DNA of 64,000 nucleotides, taken from the NCBI RefSeq assembly GCF_004138125.1, contig NZ_RXHS01000002.1, positions 310,001 through 374,000 on the forward strand. The letters run 5' to 3'. A program made the position numbers and the translations under genes. The first letter of the stretch is position 1. Each line of letters begins with the position of its first letter. The notes beneath the pieces are model-generated. The model searched no databases. It was not told the origin of the DNA and saw nothing but the letters and a program-made list of their open reading frames with translations. Positions 1 through 9,239 of this stretch are shown piece after piece. Source of the DNA: Seramator thermalis (GTDB lineage Bacteria; Bacteroidota; Bacteroidia; Bacteroidales; Dysgonomonadaceae).

Positions 1-717
1 AGTACAGGGTATGCATTACGAAAGGGTGGTTCATTTTATCAGAATCAGTGTGGAAATGGACAGTCTTATACAGGCTCAATTACTTTTAGAGCCGTTGAAG
101 CTTTGTTAAATTATATTGAAGCTTGCTATGAAAAAAACGGAACCATTGATTCTAAAGCTGATGAATATTGGAGAGCAATTCGTACTCGAGCTGGAGTGGA
201 TCCCGATTATAGCAAGACTATCACTGCAACAGATATGAGCAAAGAAGCACTCAACGATTGGGGGGCTTATTCAAAAGGGGTTTTATTAAACCCGACTTTA
301 TATAACATTAGGAGGGAACGCCGCAATGAGCTTATGGCAGAAGGGCTCAGATATATGGATTTGCGTCGTTGGAGAGCGATGGATCAAATGATCAATAATC
401 CTTATCATATAGAAGGAATAAAGATTTGGGGTGAAATGCAAAATTGGTATAAAAATGATGATGGTTCATCTCAGTTGATTTACGGGACAGATAAAGCTAA
501 TGTTTCATCTCCCGAAAGGAGTATGTATTTACGACCATATGAAAAAGTATCTACTTCGTTGGTATACAATGGATATAAATGGTCTATGGCACATTATTTG
601 CGACCTATTGCTGTTCAGCATTTCCTTATTACTGCATCGGATGGGAAAACAGTATCGACTTCACCGATTTATCAAAATCCGGGTTGGCCTACAGTTGCAG
701 GAGAAGGTGCAAAATGA
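1..717 (+). CDS. SusD/RagB-family outer-membrane nutrient-binding lipoprotein, C-terminal part
   Basis: The reading frame is open from the first base, so only about the last 238 residues are present; the lipoprotein signal and N-terminal TPR part lie outside the window. SusD proteins are surface lipoproteins that hold a glycan over a SusC TonB-dependent channel. Visible hallmarks are FRAVEALLNYIEA (the helix usually read as RyaEvlLnyAEA), the segment RRERRNELMAEGLRYMDLRRW, and a C-terminus with YLRPI and a final NPGWP. It leads the enzyme genes that follow on the same strand, the usual order after susC-susD in a utilisation locus. The family call is firm; the glycan it binds can only be guessed from the enzymes. 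Confidence 0.93.
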   Translation, partial: STGYALRKGGSFYQNQCGNGQSYTGSITFRAVEALLNYIEACYEKNGTIDSKADEYWRAIRTRAGVDPDYSKTITATDMSKEALNDWGAYSKGVLLNPTLYNIRRERRNELMAEGLRYMDLRRWRAMDQMINNPYHIEGIKIWGEMQNWYKNDDGSSQLIYGTDKANVSSPERSMYLRPYEKVSTSLVYNGYKWSMAHYLRPIAVQHFLITASDGKTVSTSPIYQNPGWPTVAGEGAK

Positions 718-745
718 TTTTAACAAGAATAAGTCATAATAATTA

Positions 746-2008
746 ATGTTTCGACGAAATTTTATTAAGGCAATGGGAATGACGGCAGCAGCAGGTATGC
801 TGCCGTCATATGCTCATGCCGCAAATGAAGGAAAGGAAAAGATTTTTTCAACGCATGTTCCCGGATCGGATCGTGAATATTTGTGGAAATTGCTCGCCGC
901 TATGGCGACACCGGTACTGGAAAGTATGTCGAAAGGCGAACTTCACAAGAAAATGCAGGTTGAGGTGAGCCCCACATGGGATGGCAGGGATAAGAAGGTG
1001 GCTTACCTGGAGTGTTTCGGTCGGCTGATGGATGGTCTTGCTCCATGGTTGACATTACCCGATGACGATTCCGAGGAAGGGAAAGTCCGAGAAAAACTTC
1101 GCGAACAGGCCTTAATGAGCTATGTTCATGCGGTGGATCCGAAAAGTCCCGATTATTTGCTTTGGAGAAAAGAAGGGCAGCCGCTGGTGGATTCGGCTTT
1201 CTTTTCGAGTGCGCTGCTAAGGGCACCGAAACACTTGTGGGAACCGTTGGACAAAACCACAAAAGAGCGAATCGTGACGGAATTGAAATTGTTACGTCGC
1301 GTGAAACCGCCGTATTCAAACTGGTTGCTTTTTGCAGCCATGAATGAGGTTTTTTTGTTGTCGGTGGGCGAAGATTATGATCCGATGCGTGTGGATTTGG
1401 CAGTAAAGAAAATCAACGAATGGTATGTTGGCGACGGTTGGTATGCAGACGGGGAAAGATTCCATTTCGATTATTACAATTCGTTTGTAATACAGCCCAT
1501 GTTGCTGAAGGTGACCGAAGTAATGGCTCAGACAAACCAATCGGGGAAAGGGGTATATGAGCAGGCATTGAGAAGGATACAGCGGTATTGTGAACACTTG
1601 GAGCGTCTTGTTTCGCCTGAGGGAACGTTTCCACCTATCGGCCGATCGTTGACCTATCGTACCGGTGCTTTTCAGCCATTGGCATTGCTTGCTTTACGAA
1701 AGCAATTGCCCGAGAAATTGTCGGAAGGGCAGGTAAGAGCTGCGTTGGTTGCTGTGCATCAACGTATTTTCAGTAATCCTACCAATTTCAACGAAGATGG
1801 ATTCCTGACGATCGGTTTTGCCGGACATCAGCCTGAATTGGGTGACAGCTACAGCAACAACGGGAGCATGTATCTCACTTCGGAAAGTTTTTTACCGTTG
1901 GGTTTGCCCGTCAATGATGTTTTTTGGACGGCAAAGACTGAAGATTGGACAGCGAAAAAGGCTTACAGGAACGACAAATTCAACAAAGATTATCCCGTAA
2001 ATTACTAG
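746..2008 (+). CDS. DUF2264 (GH154-type) secreted protein, possible exo-beta-glucuronidase
   Basis: 420 residues. The N-terminus FRRNFIKAMGMTAAAG followed by AHA is an exported signal with a twin-arginine look. The body, from about residue 38, reads as a DUF2264 all-alpha barrel, with Trp/Tyr-rich stretches such as WLLFAAMNE, GDGWYADGERFHFDYYNSFV and NGSMYLTSESFLPLGLP. From general knowledge DUF2264 corresponds to CAZy family GH154, which includes a Bacteroides beta-glucuronidase acting on arabinogalactan. It starts 28 nt after susD and ends 7 nt before the GH16-GH43 gene, so it is co-transcribed. Family assignment is good; the activity is inferred from family and neighbours. Confidence 0.8.
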   Translation: MFRRNFIKAMGMTAAAGMLPSYAHAANEGKEKIFSTHVPGSDREYLWKLLAAMATPVLESMSKGELHKKMQVEVSPTWDGRDKKVAYLECFGRLMDGLAPWLTLPDDDSEEGKVREKLREQALMSYVHAVDPKSPDYLLWRKEGQPLVDSAFFSSALLRAPKHLWEPLDKTTKERIVTELKLLRRVKPPYSNWLLFAAMNEVFLLSVGEDYDPMRVDLAVKKINEWYVGDGWYADGERFHFDYYNSFVIQPMLLKVTEVMAQTNQSGKGVYEQALRRIQRYCEHLERLVSPEGTFPPIGRSLTYRTGAFQPLALLALRKQLPEKLSEGQVRAALVAVHQRIFSNPTNFNEDGFLTIGFAGHQPELGDSYSNNGSMYLTSESFLPLGLPVNDVFWTAKTEDWTAKKAYRNDKFNKDYPVNY

Positions 2009-2015
2009 AAAGAAA

Positions 2016-3935
2016 ATGAAAAAAGATATATTGAAGTTCCCGATAAGTGTCTTGCTGTGTAATTTCGTTTTTTTATCTTTTTCGATAAGCCTTATCGCAC
2101 AAGAATATACCTTGGTGTGGAGTGATGAGTTTGACGAAGACGGGAAACCGAATCCTGCTTATTGGAGTTTCGAAAACGGGTTTGTGCGTAATCAGGAATT
2201 GCAATGGTATCAGGATGATAATGCGTATTGCAAAGACGGGATGCTGATTATTGAAGGGAGGCGCGAAAAAAAGCCCAATCCTCTTTATGTAAAGGGCAGC
2301 AATACCGATTGGAGAAGGTCGCGACCGTTTATCGAATATACTTCCTCTTCGTTGAAAACGGCAGGTAAAAAGGAGTTTTTGTATGGCCGTTTTGAAATAC
2401 GGGCACGAATACCGTTGGAAAGTGGTTCGTGGCCGGCCATTTGGACGTTGGGTACAACAATGGAGTGGCCTTCGTGTGGCGAAATCGACATTATGGAATA
2501 TTACCGAATAAACAATGAACCTCATCTTCTCGCCAATGTGGCATGGGGAACGGATGAACGGTATAAAGCGGAGTGGAGAACCCAAGCTGTTCCCTTTCGT
2601 CATTTTCTCGAGAAAAACAGCAATTGGGGAAAAGAATTTCATGTTTGGAGGATGGATTGGGAGGAAAATTCCATAAAATTGTATCTCGATGACGAATTGC
2701 TGAATGAAGTGTCGTTGAACAAAACCGTAAACGGTGCGTGGAGCAATTATACCCATCCGTTTAAACAACCGCATTACCTTTTGCTGAATTTGGCGTTGGG
2801 GGCCAATGGAGGTGAGCCTGATGTGTTGGCTTTTCCGATGAAATACGAAATCGATTATGTGAGGGTCTATCAGAAGAAAGAACAAGTGGTTCGTCCGGGT
2901 AGGCTTTGGTTGGACGACCGAGGCGAGCATATCAATGCCCACGGAGGAGGCGTGCTTTATCATGAGGGCAGCTATTATTGGTTTGGTGAGCACAAGAGCG
3001 AAAATAGTAATGCGGCGCTGGTCGGGATTAATTGTTATTCTTCCAATGATTTGGTGAATTGGAAATACGAGGGAGTGGCATTGCCGGTTTCGGATGATCC
3101 GAAAAGTGAGATTACAAAAGGATGTGTAATGGAGCGGCCAAAGGTGATTTACAATGAAAAAACCGGCAAGTTTGTGATGTGGTTTCATCTGGAGTTGAAG
3201 GGACAGGGATATAAGGCTGCACGTTCGGCATTGGCGGTGAGCGATAATGTGACGGGACCATATACTTTTGTTCGGTCCGAACGCATTAATAAAGGGTTTT
3301 ATCCGTTCGATATGCCGGAAGATATCCGAAAATTGCAATTCGACCCCGAGAAATATTCGACTTGGTGGACGCCGTCGTGGTATAAAGCGGTGGAGAACGG
3401 GTTGTTTTTGAAGAGAGATCTTGAGGAAGGTCAAATGGCCAGAGACATGACCCTCTTTGTGGACGATGACGGCAAGGCCTATCATATTTATGCTTCAGAA
3501 GAAAATCTTACATTGCATATAGCGGAACTTACAGAGGATTATACCGGTCATACCGGAAAATATATTCGCGTGGCGCCGGGAGGACACAATGAAGCACCAA
3601 CCATTTTTAAAAGAAAAGGTACCTACTGGATGATTACGTCGGGTTGCACGGGTTGGGAACCCAATGCAGCGAGGTTGTTTTCTGCTCCATCGATTTGGGG
3701 ACCGTGGAAGCAGCATTCCAATCCGTGCCGAGGAGAAAAATCGGAAATTACTTTCGGAGGACAGGGTACTTTTGTTCAGCAGGTTTACGGCAAGAAAGAT
3801 GCTTATGTTTTTATGGCGGATATGTGGAGGCCGAAATTTCCTATCGATGGACGGTATATGTGGCTTCCTGTAAAGTTTGAAAAGGATATTCCTTACCTGG
3901 AATGGATGGATGAGTGGGATTTGGATTTTTTGTAA
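2016..3935 (+). CDS. Bimodular GH16 - GH43 secreted glycoside hydrolase
   Basis: 639 residues with a signal peptide ending near residue 28. Residues about 30-288 form a GH16 jelly-roll lectin-fold enzyme; the active-site strand CGEIDIMEYY gives nucleophile E156, helper D158 and acid/base E161. From about residue 295 a five-bladed GH43 propeller follows, opening with INAHGGGVLYHEGSYYWFGE, a signature of the GH43 branch that includes exo-beta-1,3-galactanases, and continuing with a VMERPKVIYN strand. GH16 members cut beta-1,3/1,4-glucans or galactans internally, so the fusion would pair an endo-cutter with an exo-trimmer. The start is a clean ATG 7 nt after the previous stop. No break separates the modules, so this is one protein. 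Both families are clear; the exact linkage is inferred. Confidence 0.9.
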   Translation: MKKDILKFPISVLLCNFVFLSFSISLIAQEYTLVWSDEFDEDGKPNPAYWSFENGFVRNQELQWYQDDNAYCKDGMLIIEGRREKKPNPLYVKGSNTDWRRSRPFIEYTSSSLKTAGKKEFLYGRFEIRARIPLESGSWPAIWTLGTTMEWPSCGEIDIMEYYRINNEPHLLANVAWGTDERYKAEWRTQAVPFRHFLEKNSNWGKEFHVWRMDWEENSIKLYLDDELLNEVSLNKTVNGAWSNYTHPFKQPHYLLLNLALGANGGEPDVLAFPMKYEIDYVRVYQKKEQVVRPGRLWLDDRGEHINAHGGGVLYHEGSYYWFGEHKSENSNAALVGINCYSSNDLVNWKYEGVALPVSDDPKSEITKGCVMERPKVIYNEKTGKFVMWFHLELKGQGYKAARSALAVSDNVTGPYTFVRSERINKGFYPFDMPEDIRKLQFDPEKYSTWWTPSWYKAVENGLFLKRDLEEGQMARDMTLFVDDDGKAYHIYASEENLTLHIAELTEDYTGHTGKYIRVAPGGHNEAPTIFKRKGTYWMITSGCTGWEPNAARLFSAPSIWGPWKQHSNPCRGEKSEITFGGQGTFVQQVYGKKDAYVFMADMWRPKFPIDGRYMWLPVKFEKDIPYLEWMDEWDLDFL

Positions 3936-3975
3936 TTAATCGTGTCAATATACTTAATACTTATAAAAGGATTTA

Positions 3976-5271
3976 ATGCGACGTACTCTTCTTTTTTTGT
4001 TTTTGTTTTTGATCGGCGTGACCGGATATCCTCAAAAGTTGGTTCCTGCAGGAAAACGGGGATACAGTCAAACTTCTGTTAATACAGCAATTTTTCGTAA
4101 AAATTCGATCGTTACCCATAACGGTATTCAATATATTGCTTTTTATGATGAAAACGGGTATTTAACATTGGGGAAGAGAGAACTTGGGAATACCCAATGG
4201 ACATTTTATCTTTCGCAGTATAAAGGCAATTGCGAGGATGCGCATAATGTGATCAGTATCATGGTGGATGGCGAGGGTTTTTTGCATGTGGCTTTTAATC
4301 ATCACGGAAGTTCGCTAAACTATTGTAGAAGCCTCAGACCGGGATCATTGATACTTGGGAATAAGGAAATTATGGTAGGAAGAGATGAAACAGAAGTGAC
4401 TTATCCCGAATTTTATCGGCTGACGAACGGCGATTTGATTTTTGTTTACCGATCGGGTGGCTCAGGTCGGGGAAACCTGATTATGAACCGGTACGAAGCG
4501 AAGACAAAAACATGGCAGCGGGTGCAGAATGTGTTGATTGACGGAGAAAATGAGCGGAATGCATATTGGCAATTGTATGTGGATAATGTCAACACGATTC
4601 ATCTCTCATGGGTATGGCGCGAGACGCCGGATGTGGCTACCAATCACGATTTGTGTTATGCGCGATCGCGCGATGGCGGTGTGACGTGGGAAAAATCGGA
4701 CGGAGAAAAATACCGGCTTCCCATTACTGCCGAGAATGCCGAATATGTATGGCATATTCCGCAAGACAGCGAGCTGATCAATCAGACCGGCATGTGTGCC
4801 GATAAGAACGGCAATCCCTATATAGCTACCTATTGGCGCGATCGAGAAAGTACTGTTCCGCAATATCGCTTGGTATGGTTCGATGGAGAAACATGGCATA
4901 TGCAGCAGGTCTTCGAGCGGAAAACCTCTTTTACGTTGAAGGGAGGGGGAACCAAGAGAATTCCCATATCGCGACCTCAACTTGTTATTGATAATGAGCG
5001 CGGAAAGAATAACCTCTATTATATTTTCAGGGATGAGGAACGGGGAGATAAAGTTTCATTGGCATCGACTCGGGATCTTGAAAAAGGGATTTGGGAAACG
5101 CGGGATTTGACCGATTTTTCGGTTGGTGCCTGGGAACCGACCTATGATACGGAATTGTGGAGAGAAGAACATAAGCTGCATCTATTTGTACAACATACTG
5201 ACCAAGGAGACGGTGAAAAGACCGGCTTATTGTCACCCCAACCTGTATATATTTTAGAAGTAGAAAAGTAA
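3976..5271 (+). CDS. BNR_4 seven-bladed beta-propeller enzyme (PL24/PL25/GH145-like)
   Basis: 431 residues with a signal peptide (about 1-20). The body shows BNR_4-type repeats: NCEDAHNVISIMVDGEGFLH (residues 85-104), AYWQLYVDNVNTIHLSW, and WRETPDVATNHDLCYARS (214-231) followed by the sialidase-type Asp box SRDGGVTW. His90 and His109/110 are candidate catalytic residues by position in the family. Known relatives are ulvan lyases of PL24 and PL25 and the L-rhamnose-alpha-1,4-glucuronate hydrolase of GH145. The next gene encodes GH105, which removes the unsaturated uronic acid a lyase would leave, favouring a lyase or a rhamnosyl-glucuronate role. It cannot be decided from sequence alone whether it acts as lyase or hydrolase. 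Confidence 0.75.
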   Translation: MRRTLLFLFLFLIGVTGYPQKLVPAGKRGYSQTSVNTAIFRKNSIVTHNGIQYIAFYDENGYLTLGKRELGNTQWTFYLSQYKGNCEDAHNVISIMVDGEGFLHVAFNHHGSSLNYCRSLRPGSLILGNKEIMVGRDETEVTYPEFYRLTNGDLIFVYRSGGSGRGNLIMNRYEAKTKTWQRVQNVLIDGENERNAYWQLYVDNVNTIHLSWVWRETPDVATNHDLCYARSRDGGVTWEKSDGEKYRLPITAENAEYVWHIPQDSELINQTGMCADKNGNPYIATYWRDRESTVPQYRLVWFDGETWHMQQVFERKTSFTLKGGGTKRIPISRPQLVIDNERGKNNLYYIFRDEERGDKVSLASTRDLEKGIWETRDLTDFSVGAWEPTYDTELWREEHKLHLFVQHTDQGDGEKTGLLSPQPVYILEVEK

Positions 5272-5283
5272 AAGCAATGCAAT

Positions 5284-6414
5284 ATGAGAAGATTAAGTGT
5301 TACAATTTCGGTTTTATTTTTCATTTTTTTATCCACTTATAGTCAATCTCAAACGGAAGCGGATGAAGTGTTGAAAATCATGAGGAAAGTTAATGATTAT
5401 TGGCAAAAAAACTATTCGCCCACGGTGAATGCTTTTTGGGATAATGCTACTTATCATATAGGAAACATGGAAGCTTATTTTTTGACTAAAAATCCTGCTT
5501 ATCTCGATTATTCTTTAAAATGGGCCGAATACAACGAATGGAAGGGGGCCAAATCGGACGATAAAGAGGCATGGAAATATACCTATGGTGAAACAGACGA
5601 ATATGTGCTTTTTGGCGATCATCAGGCGTGTTTTCAGGTCTATATCGATCTCTATCGGATGGATCCGAAACCGTATAAAATTGCACGAGCTCGCGAGGTG
5701 ATGGAGTATCAGATGAGTACCGACAGAAGGAATTACTGGTGGTGGGCTGACGGTTTGTATATGGTGATGCCGGTGATGACCAAGTTGCATGTGGTTACCG
5801 GTAATCCGCTTTATCTGGAAAAATTGTACGAATATTGGAGTTATGCCGACAGCCTGATGTATGACAAAGAAGAAAGATTGTATTATCGTGATGCCAAATA
5901 TGTGTACCCGAAGCATAAAACGGTTAACGGGAAAAAAGATTTTTGGTCGCGTGGAAACGGTTGGGTTTTTGCGGCTTTTGCCAGGGTCTTACAGGATTTA
6001 CCAAAGACCGATCCGCATCGCGCTGTGTATATCGAACGCTTTCGCTCGATGGCTGAAGCATTGGCTGCTTGCCAACAGCCTCAAGGGTATTGGACACGCA
6101 GTTTGCTTGATCCCGAACATGCACCGGGACCGGAAACGAGTGGTACGGCTTTTTTCACGTATGGTTTTTTGTGGGGAATGAATAATGGTTATTTGGATAT
6201 GGGGAAATATGAACCCGTAATAAAAAAATCGTGGAATTATCTGCAGAATACGGCGCTTCAGCCCGATGGAAGAGTAGGGTATGTGCAACCAATTGGAGAG
6301 AAAGCCATTCCGGGTCAGGTGGTTGATGCCCATTCGACGGCCAATTTCGGTGTCGGGGCTTTTCTCTTGGCATCTTGCGAGATGGTGCGTTACCTGCAAA
6401 GCAAAAATAAATAA
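5284..6414 (+). CDS. GH105 unsaturated uronyl hydrolase
   Basis: 376 residues, signal peptide about 1-22, then an alpha/alpha six-hairpin barrel. Family marks are YWWWADGLYMVMPVMTKL with the likely catalytic Asp156, FWSRGNGWVFAAFARVL (220-236), and ETSGTAFFTYGFLWGMNNGYL. GH105 hydrates and releases a 4,5-unsaturated glucuronyl or galacturonyl unit from the non-reducing end of lyase products. It lies 12 nt after the BNR_4 gene, which supports a two-step lyase/hydrolase pair. In arabinogalactan breakdown a GH105 enzyme removes unsaturated glucuronate from galactose. Family is certain; the aglycone is inferred. Confidence 0.92.
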   Translation: MRRLSVTISVLFFIFLSTYSQSQTEADEVLKIMRKVNDYWQKNYSPTVNAFWDNATYHIGNMEAYFLTKNPAYLDYSLKWAEYNEWKGAKSDDKEAWKYTYGETDEYVLFGDHQACFQVYIDLYRMDPKPYKIARAREVMEYQMSTDRRNYWWWADGLYMVMPVMTKLHVVTGNPLYLEKLYEYWSYADSLMYDKEERLYYRDAKYVYPKHKTVNGKKDFWSRGNGWVFAAFARVLQDLPKTDPHRAVYIERFRSMAEALAACQQPQGYWTRSLLDPEHAPGPETSGTAFFTYGFLWGMNNGYLDMGKYEPVIKKSWNYLQNTALQPDGRVGYVQPIGEKAIPGQVVDAHSTANFGVGAFLLASCEMVRYLQSKNK

Positions 6415-6447
6415 ACAAGTTAAACGAAATACGAAATACGAAATAAT

Positions 6448-8961
6448 ATGAAGCATATGATAAAAATCAAGCATTTCTTTTTTCTGTCTTTTTTGTTTTT
6501 ATACGTTGTGAACTCTGCGGCTCAATGCGGATTTGGCAAAGCCGAGAAAATAAATGAGAATTGGAAATTTATTTTAAATGATCTCCCTGAAGCTAAGGAA
6601 GATAATTTTAATGACGAGAGATGGCAGAGGGTCGATTTGCCGCATGACTGGAGCATCCGCCAGCCTTTAAGTCCCACTCATGCCAGTTGTATGGGGTATC
6701 TTCCGGGAGGGATCGGCTGGTACCGCAAAAACATGCCTATTCCTGCCGAGAAGTCGGGTGAGAAAGTTTATCTCTATTTTGAAGGCATTTACAACCGAAG
6801 TGAGGTGTACCTTAACGGTCACCTGCTGGGTAAACGCCCAAACGGATATATTTCTTTTTTGTATGATGCTACACCTTATATTAAATATGGTCAGGACAAT
6901 GTTGTTGCGGTGCGGGTAGATCACAGTCGTACGGCGGATTCGAGGTGGTATACCGGTTCGGGTATCTATCGCAACGTGTGGCTGGTTTATGCAAATCCGG
7001 TACACATTGCTCAGTGGGGCGTGTATGCTTATCCTTCGGAAGCCAATGGTAAAAAAGGAATTTTACAAGTCGAAGTCGAGGTGACCAACGGAGGGGAAAA
7101 CACCGAGAATTTGACGGTCGTGAACGAACTGTTCGACGATCAGGGTAAAATCGTAACTGTACGGAAGAACAAATTATCGGTTGCGGCGGGTGAAAATTCA
7201 ACGCTTTCGACCGCTCTTTCCGTTTCCAAGCCCTATTTGTGGAGTATTGACCGACCGTATCTGTATACGCTTAAAACCACCTTACTGAAAAATGGCAAAG
7301 AAATCGATTCTTCGGTTACCAAAACAGGTTTCAGAAGTTATACTTTCGATCCGAACAAGGGATTTGCGCTTAATGGAGAGTGGATGAAAGTGAAAGGGGT
7401 ATGCCTGCATCATGACGCCGGCGTGTTGGGAGCGGCAGTCCCTAAGGACGTTTGGCGGCAACGTTTGTCAAGGCTGAAAGAGATCGGCTGTAATGCCATA
7501 CGCACCAGTCATAATCCGCAGTCTCCCGATTTATACGATTTATGTGATGAAATGGGTTTTTTGGTGATGGATGAAGCGTTTGACGAATGGGAATTTCCCA
7601 AACGCAAATGGATTGAAGGATGGAATGTGGGGACACCGGGATTTGACGGATCGTATGATTTTTTTGAGGAATGGGGTGAACGCGATTTGGCCGATATGGT
7701 GCGTCGTGATCGAAACCATATTTCGACTTTTGCCTGGAGTATCGGCAATGAAGTCGATTATCCCAACGATCCGTATTCGCATCTGGTGCTTGACGGAGGT
7801 GCCGATACCGGTTTCACTCAGCCGATTTTCGGCGGATACAAAAAAGATGCCCCCGATGCACGGCGATTGGGCGAGATTGCCAAACGGTTGGTGGCAGTGG
7901 TGAAAAGATATGATGCCACGCGTCCTACTACTGCCGGTTTGGCGGGTGTGGCCATGTCGAATGAAACCGAATATCCCTTTGTTTTGGACATAACGGGGTA
8001 CAATTATACGGAGAGCATGTATGATTCGGATCACAAGAAATATCCCGACAGAGTGATATTCGGCAGTGAAAACCGACACGATATGAGTGCATGGAAAGCG
8101 GTTCGCGACAAGGAATTCATTTTTGGTCAATTCCTCTGGACAGGCATCGATTATTTGGGCGAATCGGGACCTTGGCCTTCACGGGGATTTTATTCCGGAT
8201 TGATCGATTTTGGCGGGTCTATCAAGCCAAGGGGATATTTTCGTCAATCGCTTTGGTCGGATAAACCGATGGCTTATCTGGGCACCTATCCTACTCCCGG
8301 TAAAGGTGGAAAAAATCGGCTGTTTGATGTTTGGTCTCAGCTTGAAGCAGAGAAAAACGCAGATTTTGCAGAGAAAACGCCATCGATGGATGCATGGCCG
8401 ATTTGGAATTATCGGGAAGGGCAAATGATACGTGTGGTATGCTATACCAATGCCGCAAAAGCCAAACTGTTGCTTAACGACAGAGAGATTGGTGCGGTGC
8501 AAGATTATAACGATGAAACGGGCATTATCTATTGGGATATTCCTTATGAACCGGGTGTATTGAAAGTTATTGGTATGGATGCCGATGATAACGAAATAAG
8601 CACTTATGAGATCCGTACTTCGAAGAGACCTTACGCGTTGAAAATTATTCAGGAAGAGCAGCGGGTGGATCGGGAAGAAGGCGTTGCCCGAATTGCTCTT
8701 CAAGTGGTTGATGAAGACGGGATTCCGGTGATGATTTCGGACGATGAGATTACGTGTCATCTTTCCGGAAATGCGCGTCTGTTAGGGTTGGAGGCGAGCA
8801 ATAATTCGGATATGAGCGATTATACCGATAATGTGCATCGCGTATATCATGGACGGATAGTGGCATTTGTAAAATTGATAGATAAAAATTCGGACGAAAT
8901 AAAGGTGAAATTTACAGCCCCGTGGCTGCAACCGACCGAAATGGTTATCGAGGTGCGATAA
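6448..8961 (+). CDS. GH2 beta-galactosidase or beta-glucuronidase, secreted
   Basis: 837 residues, signal peptide about 1-25 (a second in-frame ATG lies 9 nt in). Order: N-terminal sugar-binding jelly roll (about 30-190, with LPHDW and GIGWYRK), Ig-like domain (about 195-305), TIM barrel (about 308-600) and Ig-like C-terminal domains. The acid/base is Glu435 in WSIGNEVDYP and the nucleophile Glu541 in FGSENRHDM. The HHD at the barrel start and IRTSHNPQSPDLYDLCDEMG are GH2 hallmarks. It is the last gene of the locus, with a strong terminator 25 nt on. Beta-galactosidase fits a galactan locus, but GH2 sequences of this type also include beta-glucuronidases. Confidence 0.93.
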   Translation: MKHMIKIKHFFFLSFLFLYVVNSAAQCGFGKAEKINENWKFILNDLPEAKEDNFNDERWQRVDLPHDWSIRQPLSPTHASCMGYLPGGIGWYRKNMPIPAEKSGEKVYLYFEGIYNRSEVYLNGHLLGKRPNGYISFLYDATPYIKYGQDNVVAVRVDHSRTADSRWYTGSGIYRNVWLVYANPVHIAQWGVYAYPSEANGKKGILQVEVEVTNGGENTENLTVVNELFDDQGKIVTVRKNKLSVAAGENSTLSTALSVSKPYLWSIDRPYLYTLKTTLLKNGKEIDSSVTKTGFRSYTFDPNKGFALNGEWMKVKGVCLHHDAGVLGAAVPKDVWRQRLSRLKEIGCNAIRTSHNPQSPDLYDLCDEMGFLVMDEAFDEWEFPKRKWIEGWNVGTPGFDGSYDFFEEWGERDLADMVRRDRNHISTFAWSIGNEVDYPNDPYSHLVLDGGADTGFTQPIFGGYKKDAPDARRLGEIAKRLVAVVKRYDATRPTTAGLAGVAMSNETEYPFVLDITGYNYTESMYDSDHKKYPDRVIFGSENRHDMSAWKAVRDKEFIFGQFLWTGIDYLGESGPWPSRGFYSGLIDFGGSIKPRGYFRQSLWSDKPMAYLGTYPTPGKGGKNRLFDVWSQLEAEKNADFAEKTPSMDAWPIWNYREGQMIRVVCYTNAAKAKLLLNDREIGAVQDYNDETGIIYWDIPYEPGVLKVIGMDADDNEISTYEIRTSKRPYALKIIQEEQRVDREEGVARIALQVVDEDGIPVMISDDEITCHLSGNARLLGLEASNNSDMSDYTDNVHRVYHGRIVAFVKLIDKNSDEIKVKFTAPWLQPTEMVIEVR

Positions 8962-8983
8962 AGCATGTAAATCGTACGAAATA

Positions 8984-9026
8984 AAAAAGGAATTCAGTAG
9001 TCGAGATAACATCTGAATTCCTTTTT
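8984..9026. terminator. Bidirectional intrinsic terminator between the GH2 gene and tRNA-Ala
   Basis: Inverted repeat AAAAAGGAATTCAG / CTGAATTCCTTTTT around a 15-nt loop. The A and T tracts at the two ends make it usable from both sides: it closes the utilisation operon on the plus strand and the tRNA on the minus strand. Confidence 0.85.
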
Positions 9027-9030
9027 ATTG

Positions 9031-9104
9031 TGGAGATTACCGGACTCGAACCGGTTACCTCAACACTGCCAGTGTTGCGCTCTAGCCAGATGAGCTAAAC
9101 CCCC
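9031..9104 (-). tRNA. tRNA-Ala (anticodon GGC)
   Basis: Read on the minus strand, the 74 nt fold into a full cloverleaf: acceptor GGGGGTT/AATCTCC, D arm GCTC/GAGC, anticodon stem CAACA/TGTTG with loop CTGGCAG, and T arm ACCGG-TTCGAGT-CCGGT. The anticodon is GGC (codon GCC). Acceptor pair 3-70 is G-U, the classic alanine identity element. CCA is not encoded. Transcription runs into the terminator at 8984-9026. Confidence 0.95.
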
Positions 9105-9239
9105 GGGTGAAATGTGATGCAAAGTTACAAGAAAATTTTTAATTTATACACAGATCCATAAAAATTCGTTTTTATCATTCGGTCAGAAAAAAATGCTCTG
9201 TCATGAAGCAAATCATTTAATAGAATGTGGCATGCGATG

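Noticed and set aside
2073-3485. 470-codon minus-strand open frame across the GH16-GH43 gene
   Set aside because: It lies entirely opposite a clear enzyme gene, has no recognisable domain, and its amino acid pattern is that of an antisense frame.
1-8961. Ulvan utilisation locus
   Set aside because: The propeller and GH105 would fit, but no sulfatase is present in the visible part, and GH16 with a beta-1,3-galactanase-like GH43 fits arabinogalactan better. Not excluded because the 5' part is missing.
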